Source: Kordia zhangzhouensis (GTDB lineage: Bacteria > Bacteroidota > Bacteroidia > Flavobacteriales > Flavobacteriaceae). Taken from it: a stretch of 64,000 nucleotides of DNA. Under the pieces are notes generated by a model, which was given only the letters and a program-made list of their open reading frames with translations, made no database searches and was not told the origin of the DNA. The DNA lies in assembly GCF_001005305.1 (NCBI RefSeq), contig NZ_LBMH01000011.1, positions 1 through 64,000 of the forward strand, in the 5' to 3' direction. A program made the position numbers and the translations under genes. Positions 25,521 through 34,746 of the stretch are shown piece by piece (the first letter of the stretch is position 1; each line of letters starts with the position of its first letter).

Positions 25521-26669
25521 ATGAAAAATGTATATTTTGACAGTGCCGCAACTACACAAGTTCGACCAGAAGTCGTAGACCGTATCAAAAAAGTATTGGA
25601 GGAAAATTATGGAAACCCTTCTTCTACACATAGTTATGGACGATCGTCTAAAACATTAATTGAAACAGCACGAAAAACAATTGCCAAATACTTAAATGCA
25701 TCTCCACAAGAAATAATTTTTACTTCAGGAGGAACAGAGGCAGATAATATGGTATTGCGCTGCTCTGTGAGAGATTTAGGCGTTACGACAATTATAACTT
25801 CTCCAATTGAGCATCATGCTGTGTTACATACAGTAGAACAATTGCGTATAGAATGTGATATCAAAGTAACGTATGTAAAACTACAACCGTGTGGAACGCC
25901 TGATTATGATGATTTGGAAGCGTTGTTAAAAGCAGATAATTCAAAAAAAATAGTGAGTTTAATGCATGTAAATAATGAGATAGGGAATATTCTAGATGCA
26001 GATCGCGTAGCAAAATTATGTACGGAGTATGGTGCATTATTTCATTCAGACACAGTGCAGTCAATAGGACATTTTGAATGGGACGTGCAGAAAACTTCCG
26101 TAGATTTTATGGCAGCTGCCGCACACAAATTTCACGGACCTAAAGGAATTGGTTTTGCGTTTATTCGAAAAGATTCAGGATTAAAACCCTTAATTTTTGG
26201 AGGATCGCAGGAACGTGGATTTAGAGCTGGAACTGAAGCAGTGCATAATGTAGTTGGATTGGAAGAAGCATTTCGTTTGGCGTATGATAATCTTGCAGAA
26301 GAAAAAGCGTATGTAGAAGCGTTGAAAGTGTATTTTATGGAAGAACTTAAGAAAGTTTTACCTGATGTCAAATTCAATGGAAACTGTCATGAAACGACTA
26401 AAAGTACATACACGTTAGTAAATGTATGTTTGCCGTTCGATCAACAAAAAGCGTTGATGTTGTTGTTCCACATGGACTTAAAAGGAATTGCATGTTCCAA
26501 AGGAAGTGCGTGCCAGTCAGGAAGTAGTAAAGGTTCACACGTTTTGCGTGCTATTTTAAGTGACGAAGATTTAGAAAAACCATCGTTGCGTTTTTCTTTC
26601 TCAAAATTCAATACCAAAGATGAAATTGATTATGTAGTGCAAGTACTGCATGAGTATGCAAATTCATAA
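25521..26669 (+). CDS. Cysteine desulfurase (NifS/IscS family)
   Basis: About 382 residues, PLP class V. Landmarks are YFDSAATTQVRPEV at the N-terminus, FTSGGTEADN, SPIEHHAV, HVNNEIGNI, the PLP lysine in AAHKFHGPKG, and the catalytic Cys loop CSKGSACQSGSSKGSHVL. It releases sulfur from cysteine for Fe-S clusters or thiolation. No scaffold (iscU/sufE) gene is adjacent, so pathway assignment is open. The start at 25521 follows a perfect promoter and fits the family N-terminus. Confidence 0.92.
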   Translation: MKNVYFDSAATTQVRPEVVDRIKKVLEENYGNPSSTHSYGRSSKTLIETARKTIAKYLNASPQEIIFTSGGTEADNMVLRCSVRDLGVTTIITSPIEHHAVLHTVEQLRIECDIKVTYVKLQPCGTPDYDDLEALLKADNSKKIVSLMHVNNEIGNILDADRVAKLCTEYGALFHSDTVQSIGHFEWDVQKTSVDFMAAAAHKFHGPKGIGFAFIRKDSGLKPLIFGGSQERGFRAGTEAVHNVVGLEEAFRLAYDNLAEEKAYVEALKVYFMEELKKVLPDVKFNGNCHETTKSTYTLVNVCLPFDQQKALMLLFHMDLKGIACSKGSACQSGSSKGSHVLRAILSDEDLEKPSLRFSFSKFNTKDEIDYVVQVLHEYANS

Positions 26670-26690
26670 GACTAAACATATAGTGAAAAG

Positions 26691-26720
26691 GCGAGTTACA
26701 ATAGAAACTCGCTTTTTTTT
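26691..26720. terminator. Terminator after the cysteine desulfurase gene
   Basis: GCGAGTT (26691-26697) pairs with AACTCGC (26706-26712), followed by eight T residues. Confidence 0.83.
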
Positions 26721-26764
26721 GTAGCTACACTATCAAATATTTATATGTAGGCTTTAAATTTTAG

Positions 26765-27427
26765 TTACTGCTTTTCTTCATACGGAAACTTTCTAGAAGC
26801 TTGTCGCATCATTTTATCAATGATTGCATTGGTGTTTTTTCCAGATTTCCGATCAATAGTTTTTTCATAGCGCCACAGTAACTTTCCGGTATGTTTATCA
26901 CTAAGTTTGATGATAATTTTTCCGTAATCCGATTTTCCTTTTAAAAAAGTAATAAAGTCAAAAGACGTATCAACTTCTTTTGAGATTAGTAAGCGAGATG
27001 TTAGTGAACCGCTAATGATGGCATCAACTTTAAGAATCTTACAAAGTTCTTGCGGAGCATAAATATCAATATTATCCATTGATATGCCTGCTTTTTTTAA
27101 CAAACGATTTGTGGTATCAATGTCTTGAAAATCAATTTTAAGCTTCTTCTTACGTTTTCTATTTAAAAAATAACTTTCAAGTGCTTGTTGTACAGCAATA
27201 CCTTCTTTTTCTTCAAACGTTTCTATTTGCTCTTCTGTATACTTCTTTTTATCAGATTTCAAATTGAGCGTAGTTTGAAAAGGGAGTATTGCAATAATTT
27301 TATGATCCTTGGATAATTCTTCAAAAGCATCACTTTCGTAAATCTTTTTTTGAGCATTACTTTGTTGAATTCCCAATAAAATCAAACAACAAACAACAAT
27401 TTTTTTAAGCATCATTTTCTTTTTCAA
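26765..27427 (-). CDS. Exported protein of unknown function, possibly CsgG-like fold
   Basis: About 215-220 residues; start could be 27427 or one of the Met codons at 27415 and 27412. The signal peptide (VVCCLILLGIQQSNAQ) implies export. The mature sequence opens with HKIIAILPFQTTLNLK and later has ILKVDAIISGSLTSRL and KLSDKHTGKLLWRYE. This alternating pattern ('ILPF...', 'DAIISG', 'TGKLLW') resembles periplasmic CsgG/TolB-N-type domains. That is an inference from pattern only. It lies 53 bases after the TonB receptor's start-side neighbours on the same strand. Confidence 0.6.
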   Translation of the reverse strand: MKKKMMLKKIVVCCLILLGIQQSNAQKKIYESDAFEELSKDHKIIAILPFQTTLNLKSDKKKYTEEQIETFEEKEGIAVQQALESYFLNRKRKKKLKIDFQDIDTTNRLLKKAGISMDNIDIYAPQELCKILKVDAIISGSLTSRLLISKEVDTSFDFITFLKGKSDYGKIIIKLSDKHTGKLLWRYEKTIDRKSGKNTNAIIDKMMRQASRKFPYEEKQ

Positions 27428-27480
27428 GGTAAAAGGGTCGTTTTTTGAGGTTAAGAATTTTAAATAGATAAAAAGAGTGT

Positions 27481-29955
27481 TTAAAAACGAGAGCTCAATT
27501 TTATATTAAATACACGGCCTGTTAAGAAATTTGGAATTCCAAACTGACGTTTTGTATACACGTCGCGAACCCATGTGTTGGTGATGGAATTTTGCACATC
27601 AAATACATTGAAAATCTCAAAACCTACACTCAAGTCTTTAAATGTCGATAGCCAATGTCCTTTATCAAATTGTTTATCTTTATCTACTAATACATATGAA
27701 AACCCTACATCAGCACGCTTATAATCCGGTAATTCACTTTGAAACAAATATGGGTCAGAATAGCTAGGCGATCCTCCAGGAAGTCCTGTATTGTATACTA
27801 AATTCAAGTACAATTTTAAATTTGGGATTTTTCGCATATAATCTTGAAATAATACAGCAAATTTTAGTCGTTGGTCGGTTGGTCGTCTAATATAACCACG
27901 ATTATTGATGTTTTCTTCAGTTTTTAAATAGCCAAAACTTACCCAACTTTCTGTGCCTGGTACAAATTCTCCATTCAAGCGCATATCCAATCCATATGCA
28001 TACGCTTTGGAAATATTATCTGCACGATAACGAATCCGTACATTTTCAATGGTATAGGCATTTACATCAGAAAGATTTTTATAATAAGCTTCTGTGATAA
28101 GTTTAAATGGACGATTCCATAGTTTAAAGCTATAATCATTTCCTAAAACTACATGAATAGATTGTTGTGCTTTTACATTTGGATTTACTTGTCCGTCAAA
28201 ACCACGTAACTCTCTATAAAATGGCGGTTGGTGATAAAATCCTCCAGACAAACGAAATAACATGTCTTTTTGCCAATCAGGTTTAATTGCAATTTGTGCT
28301 CTTGGACTTACCACAGTTTGTGTTACACTTTCAATACCATCACCACTCACAGTCCAATTATGCGCACGCACACCAATATTAGTCCACACTTCATGATTGC
28401 CAATAGAACTTTTTTTGCTCCATTGTGCGTATCCAGAAATACGATCAATTTTTGTATTGTTTCGAGCTCTCACAGTTTGAAAAGGTTCTATAGGGCCTTC
28501 ATAAGGTGTATATGGCTGATTGTTGGAGAATTGAGGAAGTGGAGGACGAATAGAGAAGCCCGCAGAATCAATTACTTCCCATTCAATCAAACGATCACGA
28601 ATGTCTTCATGCGTATATTTAACGCCCCAATCAATCTGACTTTCTTCGTCATTAATTTGATAATTTCCTTTATGTTCTGCATTAAAAATTAATGCATCCA
28701 AATCGTTTCGACCGTGATTTAATTGCGAACCAATTCCTTCACTAAATTCAACATCTCCTAAGTTTTGATCGCCAATATTTGTATTCACTTCTCCTAAGCG
28801 ATATTGTGCAAAAATATCAAAGTGTTCTTGTTCGGTTGTGTGATATGCAGATGTAATAAATTTTAAGGTAACATCATCGTTCAAGAAATAGTTAGCTTTT
28901 AATGCTCCGAAATAAGTACGATAACGGTCTTCTTCTTGTCCTTGATAAAAAATCAGCAATGCAATAGGATCTTGTAAAGTTCCAAAATTTGTTTGGCGTG
29001 TTAAGGGTTCGTAATCATAATCATTAAAAGAAACATTCCCTAAAAAGTTTACATGAAACTTATCTGAAAACTTATATGTGGCGTAGGTTTGAAAATCTAC
29101 GAAACGAGGGCGAAAATTAGTTTCCGTTTGTTTACTGTTTACAAACAAGCTATTATCTCTATATCGAATACCCGAAATGGTGGTAAATTTACTATCGTTA
29201 CTTGCGGTTTCAATAGAAGCACTTCCTCCAAGTAAACTCAGATTGACTCTTCCGCCAAAACGAACAGGTCTGCGATAGGTAATATCCAGTACTGATGAGA
29301 GCTTATCTCCAAACTTTGCTTGGAATCCACCAGCAGAAAAATCTACGTTTTGCACCATGTCAGTATTTACAAAGCTCAATCCTTCTTGTTGTCCAGAACG
29401 GATTAAGAAAGGACGATATACTTCAATTTCATTTACATACACTAAGTTTTCATCATAATTTCCTCCTCGTACAGAATATTGCGTACTCAACTCGTTATTA
29501 TTACTCACACCAGGCAAAGACATAATTAAATTTTCCACACCAGGATTGGCTCCTGGAATCAAACGTACTGTTTCGGCAGAAAGTGTTTGAATGCCTTCTA
29601 CAGCTTTACGTTTTCGAGAATCCAAAATTACAGCTCCAATCTGTTCTTCAGAAGTAGACATAATCGGGTAAAATTCGTAGTCTTCTCCATTTTTGAGTAG
29701 CACTGTAAGTTTAATATCTTTATGTGAAATGTGAGAAAATGTTAAGGTTATTTGAGTGTCTGCAGGAACAGAGATTATAAAAAAACCATTTTTATTGGTT
29801 TGTGTTCCCGTTCCTAAAGATGTTTTGACATTTACCGCTTCAATAGGGTGGTTTTTAGCGTCTAAAATGACACCTCTTACGGTTCCCGTTTGCGCTATCA
29901 AAAGGTTGGTTAACAACAAAAAACCGATAAAAAGTAAAGATTGTATTGGTTTCAA
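27481..29955 (-). CDS. TonB-dependent outer-membrane receptor with carboxypeptidase-like extension
   Basis: 824 residues. Signal peptide (LLFIGFLLLTNLLIAQ), then a carboxypeptidase-regulatory-like domain (GTVRGVILDAKNHPIEAVNV), then a plug (IMSLPGVSNNNELSTQYSVRGG, in part) and a 22-strand-type barrel ending in aromatic-terminated GRVFNIKLSSRF. It is shorter than SusC proteins and has no susD neighbour, so it belongs to the general TonB-dependent receptor group rather than a glycan-uptake pair. The transported ligand is unknown. It lies 12 bases after the M23 peptidase gene on the same strand. Confidence 0.9.
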   Translation of the reverse strand: MKPIQSLLFIGFLLLTNLLIAQTGTVRGVILDAKNHPIEAVNVKTSLGTGTQTNKNGFFIISVPADTQITLTFSHISHKDIKLTVLLKNGEDYEFYPIMSTSEEQIGAVILDSRKRKAVEGIQTLSAETVRLIPGANPGVENLIMSLPGVSNNNELSTQYSVRGGNYDENLVYVNEIEVYRPFLIRSGQQEGLSFVNTDMVQNVDFSAGGFQAKFGDKLSSVLDITYRRPVRFGGRVNLSLLGGSASIETASNDSKFTTISGIRYRDNSLFVNSKQTETNFRPRFVDFQTYATYKFSDKFHVNFLGNVSFNDYDYEPLTRQTNFGTLQDPIALLIFYQGQEEDRYRTYFGALKANYFLNDDVTLKFITSAYHTTEQEHFDIFAQYRLGEVNTNIGDQNLGDVEFSEGIGSQLNHGRNDLDALIFNAEHKGNYQINDEESQIDWGVKYTHEDIRDRLIEWEVIDSAGFSIRPPLPQFSNNQPYTPYEGPIEPFQTVRARNNTKIDRISGYAQWSKKSSIGNHEVWTNIGVRAHNWTVSGDGIESVTQTVVSPRAQIAIKPDWQKDMLFRLSGGFYHQPPFYRELRGFDGQVNPNVKAQQSIHVVLGNDYSFKLWNRPFKLITEAYYKNLSDVNAYTIENVRIRYRADNISKAYAYGLDMRLNGEFVPGTESWVSFGYLKTEENINNRGYIRRPTDQRLKFAVLFQDYMRKIPNLKLYLNLVYNTGLPGGSPSYSDPYLFQSELPDYKRADVGFSYVLVDKDKQFDKGHWLSTFKDLSVGFEIFNVFDVQNSITNTWVRDVYTKRQFGIPNFLTGRVFNIKLSSRF

Positions 29956-29967
29956 GAGTCTAGTTTT

Positions 29968-31662
29968 TTAATTTTTTCTATAAAATGTGCTGGTAAATGT
30001 AGTACTATTTCCAACATTATCAGTAACGATCAACTTTAAATTATGTTTTGCTTCTGTAAAATTTAGATCGTTAAAATCGTAGATTAGCATTTGTTTTTTA
30101 GGATCATATTCTAGTAAAATCCATTTTCCATTAATGGTTCCACGAAAACTTCGTACACCAGAAGTTTCATCATCAACTTTAATTTTTAAATATTTATGAT
30201 TAGAAATCCATTTGTCTTTCGCAAAATTTACGGGGGTTACAATTGGAGGAATGGAATCTTTAGCTAGAAAATAAGTGCCTAAACTTTTTGTGCTTGTAGA
30301 AAATATGTTGCCTCTCTTTTTTGTAGTGCTATACGAAGGTTTGTCTTTGGAGTCTAAACTGGCAATAAATAATTGTTTGCGTTCTTCGGCAGAATAGTTG
30401 GAAACGTCAAATGAAATGATAAAATTTTTATGCGCAGCTACATTCTCATTGTGAATAGTATAATAACCATTAGTATCTTTTGACAAGTCAAAATAAAAAT
30501 CTTCATAAAAAGTTTCTTTCGGTATATAGACGCTTACTAGTTCTTTTTGTAATGTGTGCGACTCGTTACGTGTTACAAAATGCGGTGTTTTTGCTTGTTC
30601 TTGTTGTAAAGAGATAGGTTGTTCTTTTCCAATCACAGGAATCGTAACTGTTGTTGTATTATTCTTAAAATCTTTAATTTTAAGAGTTACAGTGTATTCT
30701 TTTCCATCTTCTATGGTAATCATACCATTATCTATGGCTTTATCATAAATACTCAATTCATTTGCAGGTGTAACAAAACAGCGTTGTACCCGTTGTTTCA
30801 TTTGTTTAAAACGCGTGTAATCAATCAGTGTATTGATATATCTAGATTCGCTAAATGAAAACTTGTCAAATGTATAGCAAAAATTTTCTTCTCCATTTAC
30901 AAAACTTTTCAGTTGATAAATTCCATTCTTATTAAAGGCTAAATCTTGTCGATCATGTGCATTTACACCAAAACCAATTTTACCAGAAGCATATATTTTA
31001 TCGGCTATGTAGCTGTTTTTTTCTTTTCCTTTTTTTAATTGTAGTTGTACGATTTTATTAGACGAATTGACTTGAGCAGTTTCAGAAAGTGCATAGGCAA
31101 ACAAACCATTTACGGTTGGTGTATGACTATCTTTAACTTCAATTCCGAACAACATAGGATTCATTGGACGTGATGCATTGTCACGAATCTCAAAATGCAA
31201 ATGTGGTCCGCCAGAAGAGCCGCTATTTCCTGAATAAGCAATCACTTCTCCTTTTTTTACAATCAATTCATCTTCTTTTGGATATAATTGAATTTCGTAA
31301 CTCTCTTTATTGTATTGTTGTTTTTTTAAATAAGCTTCTAGCTTAGGAGCTAATTTTTTTAAGTGTGCATATACAGATGTATAGCCATTAGTATGTGTTA
31401 CATAGAGAGCCTTTCCAAATCCCCAATGCTGAATTTTAATACGAGACACATGCCCGTCACCAATCGCAAACACTTCAAACCCTTCTTTCTGTTTGGTTTT
31501 AATATCGATTCCTGAATGAAAATGATTACTTCGCAATTCCCCAAAAGTACCCGAAAGAACGATTGGAATATCTAATGGTGACCTAAAATCACTTTTAGAA
31601 ATGGGTTGTTGAGAAAATATATATGAGGAAAAAAATAAAAAAATATAAAACAGTCTGTACAT
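29968..31662 (-). CDS. M23 family metallopeptidase (LytM-type)
   Basis: 564 residues with a signal peptide (YIFLFFSSYIFSQQ). Unusually for LytM proteins, the peptidase domain is N-terminal (about residues 30-165). The first zinc ligands are in HFHSGIDIK and the second His pair in PHLHFEIRD, with the HAxL-type segment YAHLKKL between. The remaining 400 residues are beta-rich with FKNNTTTVTIPVIGKEQ and CDETSGVR-like Ig-type repeats (VDDETSGVRSFRGTING). It probably acts on peptidoglycan cross-links in the periplasm. It precedes the TonB receptor gene in the same operon. Confidence 0.9.
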   Translation of the reverse strand: MYRLFYIFLFFSSYIFSQQPISKSDFRSPLDIPIVLSGTFGELRSNHFHSGIDIKTKQKEGFEVFAIGDGHVSRIKIQHWGFGKALYVTHTNGYTSVYAHLKKLAPKLEAYLKKQQYNKESYEIQLYPKEDELIVKKGEVIAYSGNSGSSGGPHLHFEIRDNASRPMNPMLFGIEVKDSHTPTVNGLFAYALSETAQVNSSNKIVQLQLKKGKEKNSYIADKIYASGKIGFGVNAHDRQDLAFNKNGIYQLKSFVNGEENFCYTFDKFSFSESRYINTLIDYTRFKQMKQRVQRCFVTPANELSIYDKAIDNGMITIEDGKEYTVTLKIKDFKNNTTTVTIPVIGKEQPISLQQEQAKTPHFVTRNESHTLQKELVSVYIPKETFYEDFYFDLSKDTNGYYTIHNENVAAHKNFIISFDVSNYSAEERKQLFIASLDSKDKPSYSTTKKRGNIFSTSTKSLGTYFLAKDSIPPIVTPVNFAKDKWISNHKYLKIKVDDETSGVRSFRGTINGKWILLEYDPKKQMLIYDFNDLNFTEAKHNLKLIVTDNVGNSTTFTSTFYRKN

Positions 31663-31789
31663 AGATTAAAAATGCGTTTGAGCAGCTAAAATAGCTAATA
31701 CTTAGTTAATTTCGAATCTTTGAATTCAAAAACTACACCAAAAATAAAGACACATCTTAAAGTGATACTTTAAATAATAGCTAAAACGC

Positions 31790-31820
31790 TTGCGAACTAA
31801 TTTTATGAATACTAAATTTG
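31790..31820 (+). promoter_or_regulatory. Promoter for the coiled-coil/zapA unit
   Basis: TTG at 31790-31792, 20 bp, then TAAATTTG at 31813-31820 is a perfect match to the -33/-7 consensus. The predicted start, near 31827, gives a leader of about 20 bases to the ATG at 31848. Confidence 0.72.
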
Positions 31821-31847
31821 TAACAATATGCATTGAATAGAAATGTA

Positions 31848-32138
31848 ATGAATAGTACTTTGAAAATCGTTGATTCTCTTGAGAATAGAGTGAGTAAAGT
31901 GCTCCATAAGCTTGAAGTTTTGGAACAAAAAAATCAACAATTACGACAAGAATTAGCGAATTCAAGGGAAGAAATGCAACGTTTGCACAATGAAATCTCT
32001 CAATGGGAAGAAAAGTTCAACACGTTAAAAATTGCAAATTCAATGCTTGGCAGTGATAACAACAAAAAAGAAGCTAAGCTTAAAATAAATACCCTAATTC
32101 GGGAAATTGACCATTGTATTGCACAATTGGCTGAATAA
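31848..32138 (+). CDS. Coiled-coil protein upstream of zapA (ZapB-like by position)
   Basis: About 96 residues, nearly all heptad coiled coil (VDSLENRVSKVLHKLEVLEQ, QQLRQELANSREEMQRLHNE). It lacks signal or membrane segments. The size, coiled-coil content and position 19 bases ahead of zapA resemble the division factor ZapB, but sequence homology is not apparent, so the link is positional inference. A TTG start at 31833 is possible but less likely than the ATG at 31848. Confidence 0.75.
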   Translation: MNSTLKIVDSLENRVSKVLHKLEVLEQKNQQLRQELANSREEMQRLHNEISQWEEKFNTLKIANSMLGSDNNKKEAKLKINTLIREIDHCIAQLAE

Positions 32139-32157
32139 AAGATGAGTTCTTTACACT

Positions 32158-32451
32158 ATGGAAAATAAGCTCAAAATAAAGCTTTCTATTGCAGATAGAG
32201 TATATCCGCTAACGATTTCCGCTAGTCAGGAAGAAGGTTTGCGTAGTGCTGCAAAGAAGATAGAAGCAATGATTAAGCAATTTGAGCAGAGTTATGCCGT
32301 TAGAGACAAGCAAGATGTATTGGCTATGTGTGCTTTGCAATTTGCGGCACAAGTAGAGCAAAAAGCGATAGATAAAGATGCCCATCAAACCGCATTAGAA
32401 GAAAAGCTCAAAGCGCTTGATAATTTATTGAAAGCGCAGCTTAGTTCTTAA
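32158..32451 (+). CDS. zapA: Cell division protein ZapA
   Basis: 97 residues. The N-terminal beta-rich part (LKIKLSIADRVYPLTISASQEE) and the GLRSAAKKIEAMIKQFEQ helix are typical of ZapA, ending in a long coiled coil that tetramerises. ZapA binds FtsZ and stabilises the Z ring. The arrangement zapA followed by a 6S RNA gene parallels zapA-ssrS in proteobacteria. It is co-transcribed with the coiled-coil gene upstream. Confidence 0.9.
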   Translation: MENKLKIKLSIADRVYPLTISASQEEGLRSAAKKIEAMIKQFEQSYAVRDKQDVLAMCALQFAAQVEQKAIDKDAHQTALEEKLKALDNLLKAQLSS

Positions 32452-32486
32452 AAAAATAAGTTCTTTAAAATATAAAATAGGTTACT

Positions 32487-32668
32487 GCCTACATTGATTT
32501 TTATTTTTGATAAACTCAACGTTACTATCATTAAAAAGAGTAAGTCATGGTTGTAAAAGCAAGCTGTTAATACTTTTGTATTAGGACAGATCCTTGATCA
32601 ATCTGTTAGCTCTAAACTTGTTTTTTGGAGTTTATACAAAAAACTCTTATCAATGTAGGCTTTTTTTT
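32487..32668 (+). ncRNA. ssrS: 6S RNA (regulator of RNA polymerase)
   Basis: A long rod-like RNA is visible directly. A 12-bp perfect closing helix pairs GCCTACATTGAT (32487-32498) with ATCAATGTAGGC (32649-32660). Inside it TTTTTG (32504-32509) pairs with CAAAAA (32637-32642), and ATAAACTC (32510-32517) with GAGTTTAT (32628-32635). A large asymmetric bubble follows, and a terminal hairpin TAATAC-TTTT-GTATTA (32568-32583) flanked by CTGT/ACAG (32564-32567 with 32586-32589). An eight-T run follows the closing stem. Length (about 180 nt), closing stem, central bubble and location between zapA and rny match 6S RNA, which sequesters the housekeeping polymerase. The 5' end is inferred from the stem; no perfect promoter precedes it. 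Confidence 0.82.
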
Positions 32669-32789
32669 ATGAATAAAACACAGTTTTGATATGTTTGAGA
32701 ATGGCACTTCAAAATTGCTAGTCGTTTGTCCATTTCAAAAAAATGACATTCGATGTTCTTTAAAATTAGTATATAATCAAGATCGATAG

Positions 32790-34364
32790 ATGATGGATAG
32801 TATTACAATCATAATTGCAGTCGCCGTAGGTGCGGTTGGTATAATCATAGGCTTTCTTATAGCCAAAAGTTTAGAAAAAAAACAAGCTTCAAAAGTAATT
32901 GAAGAAGCAAAAAAAGAAGCTTCATCTTTATTAAAAGAAGCCAAAGCAGGTGCTGAAAATGTTAAGAAAGATAAAATTCTTCAAGCAAAGGAAAAATTTC
33001 TTGAACTAAAAGCAGAACACGAAAAATTCATTTTGTCGAAAGACAAAAAAATGGCAGAAGCTGAAAAACGTACACGTGACAAAGAATCACAAGTTTCAAG
33101 TGAATTATCAAAAAATAAAAAACTTAATCAAGAGCTTGAGTCAAAACTGAAAGATTACGATTATCGTTTAGATTTTATAGAAAAGAAAAAGTCTGAAGTT
33201 GAGCGATTACATAAAAGTCAGATAGATCAATTAGAAGTAATTTCTGGATTGTCAGCAGATGAAGCAAAGGAACAATTAGTTGAATCTCTCAAAGAAGAAG
33301 CAAAGAGCGATGCAATGGGCTATATTCAAGCAAAACTTGAAGAAGCAAAACTTACAGCACAACAAGAAGCCAAAAAAGTGATTATCAACACAATTCAACG
33401 AATTGGGACTGAGGAAGCGGTTGAAAACTGTGTATCCGTATTCAATATTGAATCCGACGATGTAAAAGGTCGTATTATTGGTAGAGAAGGGCGAAACATT
33501 AGAGCATTAGAAGCAGCCACAGGTGTAGAAATTATTGTAGATGATACGCCAGAAGCAATCATTTTATCTTGTTTTGATTCTGTGAGAAGAGAAGTAGCTC
33601 GTTTGTCTTTACACCGATTGGTAACAGATGGACGAATTCACCCAGCACGTATCGAAGAAGTAGTAAAGAAAACACGTAAGCAAATCGATGAAGAAATTAT
33701 TGAAGTAGGAAAACGTACTGTTATTGATTTAGGAATTCATGGTTTGCATCCAGAGTTAATTAGAACAGTTGGTAGAATGAAATATCGTTCTTCTTACGGA
33801 CAAAACTTATTGCAACACTCTCGTGAAGTAGCAAAACTTTGTGGTGTAATGGCTGCTGAACTCGGATTGAATCCAAAATTAGCAAAAAGAGCCGGATTGC
33901 TTCACGACATAGGAAAAGTACCTGATACTGAAACCGAAGTGCCTCACGCAATATTAGGAATGCAATGGGCAGAAAAATATGGTGAAAAGCCTGAAGTTTG
34001 TAATGCTATTGGAGCGCATCACGATGAAATAGAAATGAACTCGTTACTATCACCAATTGTACAAGTGTGTGATGCTATTTCAGGAGCACGACCTGGCGCA
34101 CGTCGTCAAGTACTTGATAGCTACATACAGCGTCTTAAAGACTTAGAAGATATTGCTTTTGGATTTACAGGAGTAAAAAAGGCATATGCAATTCAAGCGG
34201 GTAGAGAATTACGTGTCATTGTAGAAAGTGAAAAAGTAGACGATGCAAAGGCAGCAGAGTTGTCATTCAATATATCACAAAAAATTCAAACAGATATGAC
34301 ATATCCTGGTCAGGTAAAAATTACTGTGATTAGAGAAACACGCGCTGTTAATATTGCAAAATAA
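32790..34364 (+). CDS. rny: Ribonuclease Y
   Basis: 524 residues. An N-terminal transmembrane helix ([19 protein letters not shown]) is followed by a long coiled coil (about 30-200), a KH domain ([19 protein letters not shown]) and an HD hydrolase domain with [14 protein letters not shown] and the HD pair in GLLHDIGKV. It is a membrane-anchored endoribonuclease initiating mRNA turnover. Starts at 32790 and 32793 are adjacent ATGs. A stem-loop follows the stop. Confidence 0.95.
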   Translation: MMDSITIIIAVAVGAVGIIIGFLIAKSLEKKQASKVIEEAKKEASSLLKEAKAGAENVKKDKILQAKEKFLELKAEHEKFILSKDKKMAEAEKRTRDKESQVSSELSKNKKLNQELESKLKDYDYRLDFIEKKKSEVERLHKSQIDQLEVISGLSADEAKEQLVESLKEEAKSDAMGYIQAKLEEAKLTAQQEAKKVIINTIQRIGTEEAVENCVSVFNIESDDVKGRIIGREGRNIRALEAATGVEIIVDDTPEAIILSCFDSVRREVARLSLHRLVTDGRIHPARIEEVVKKTRKQIDEEIIEVGKRTVIDLGIHGLHPELIRTVGRMKYRSSYGQNLLQHSREVAKLCGVMAAELGLNPKLAKRAGLLHDIGKVPDTETEVPHAILGMQWAEKYGEKPEVCNAIGAHHDEIEMNSLLSPIVQVCDAISGARPGARRQVLDSYIQRLKDLEDIAFGFTGVKKAYAIQAGRELRVIVESEKVDDAKAAELSFNISQKIQTDMTYPGQVKITVIRETRAVNIAK

Positions 34365-34390
34365 ATAATTCAATAACTTATAAATATATA

Positions 34391-34440
34391 AAACGTGAAT
34401 AGCGTAGTAATAAGAAGCTACGGTATTCACGTTTACTTTT
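34391..34440 (+). terminator. Stem-loop terminator after rny
   Basis: The two arms span 34391-34406 and 34418-34433: an 11-bp outer stem AAACGTGAATA/TATTCACGTTT, a G-G mismatch, then CGTAG/CTACG. The following sequence is T-rich, although the U tract is imperfect. Confidence 0.65.
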
Positions 34441-34481
34441 TATGGCAAACCAATGACAGGGAGGATTTTTTTATATGTAAT

Positions 34482-34498
34482 TTTAGGTATAACCTAAA
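34482..34498. promoter_or_regulatory. Palindrome upstream of the small Cys-rich peptide gene
   Basis: TTTAGGT and ACCTAAA flank ATA, forming a 17-bp near-perfect palindrome. It lies just after a near-consensus -7 box TAATTTTA (34478-34485) and 12 bases before the peptide ATG. It could be an operator or a leader hairpin. Confidence 0.4.
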
Positions 34499-34510
34499 TA
34501 AAAATCAAGT

Positions 34511-34681
34511 ATGTTAAAGAAAATTTTAAGCCTTACTGGTGTTGACATGCTTTCAAAAACCCAACAAGTTGGCACTCAAGATGAACGAGGTATGACACTA
34601 AAATCTTCTTTTATGTGTTATTGCAATACGATTTATGTCGGAAAGAAAAACTCTGTGAAAGATTGTTGGAGTGCTTGCTAA
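34511..34681 (+). CDS. Small RiPP/bacteriocin-like precursor peptide
   Basis: A 56-residue peptide, below usual ORF cut-offs. The N-terminus MLKKILSLTGVDMLSKTQQ resembles Bacteroidota leader peptides of the 'MLKNILNLNGVQ.LSK..Q' type that normally precede a double-glycine cleavage site. Here the GG is replaced by VGTQDERG. The C-terminus is Cys-rich (CYCNTIYVGKKNSVKDCWSAC, four Cys; ends at Cys56). A palindrome lies upstream and a strong terminator downstream. No modification or export genes are adjacent, so maturation would need enzymes elsewhere. Confidence 0.65.
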   Translation: MLKKILSLTGVDMLSKTQQVGTQDERGMTLKSSFMCYCNTIYVGKKNSVKDCWSAC

Positions 34682-34705
34682 AAAGTAAAGAGACTCAGTG
34701 AAAAG

Positions 34706-34746
34706 AAGCAGCAAGTATTTAAGTAAAATACTTGCTGCTTTTTTTA
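34706..34746. terminator. Bidirectional terminator between the peptide gene and xerD
   Basis: A 15-bp perfect stem, AAGCAGCAAGTATTT (34706-34720) with AAATACTTGCTGCTT (34726-34740) and loop AAGTA, followed by a T run on the plus strand. The xerD stop at 34744 lies just beyond, so it may also serve xerD. Confidence 0.88.
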
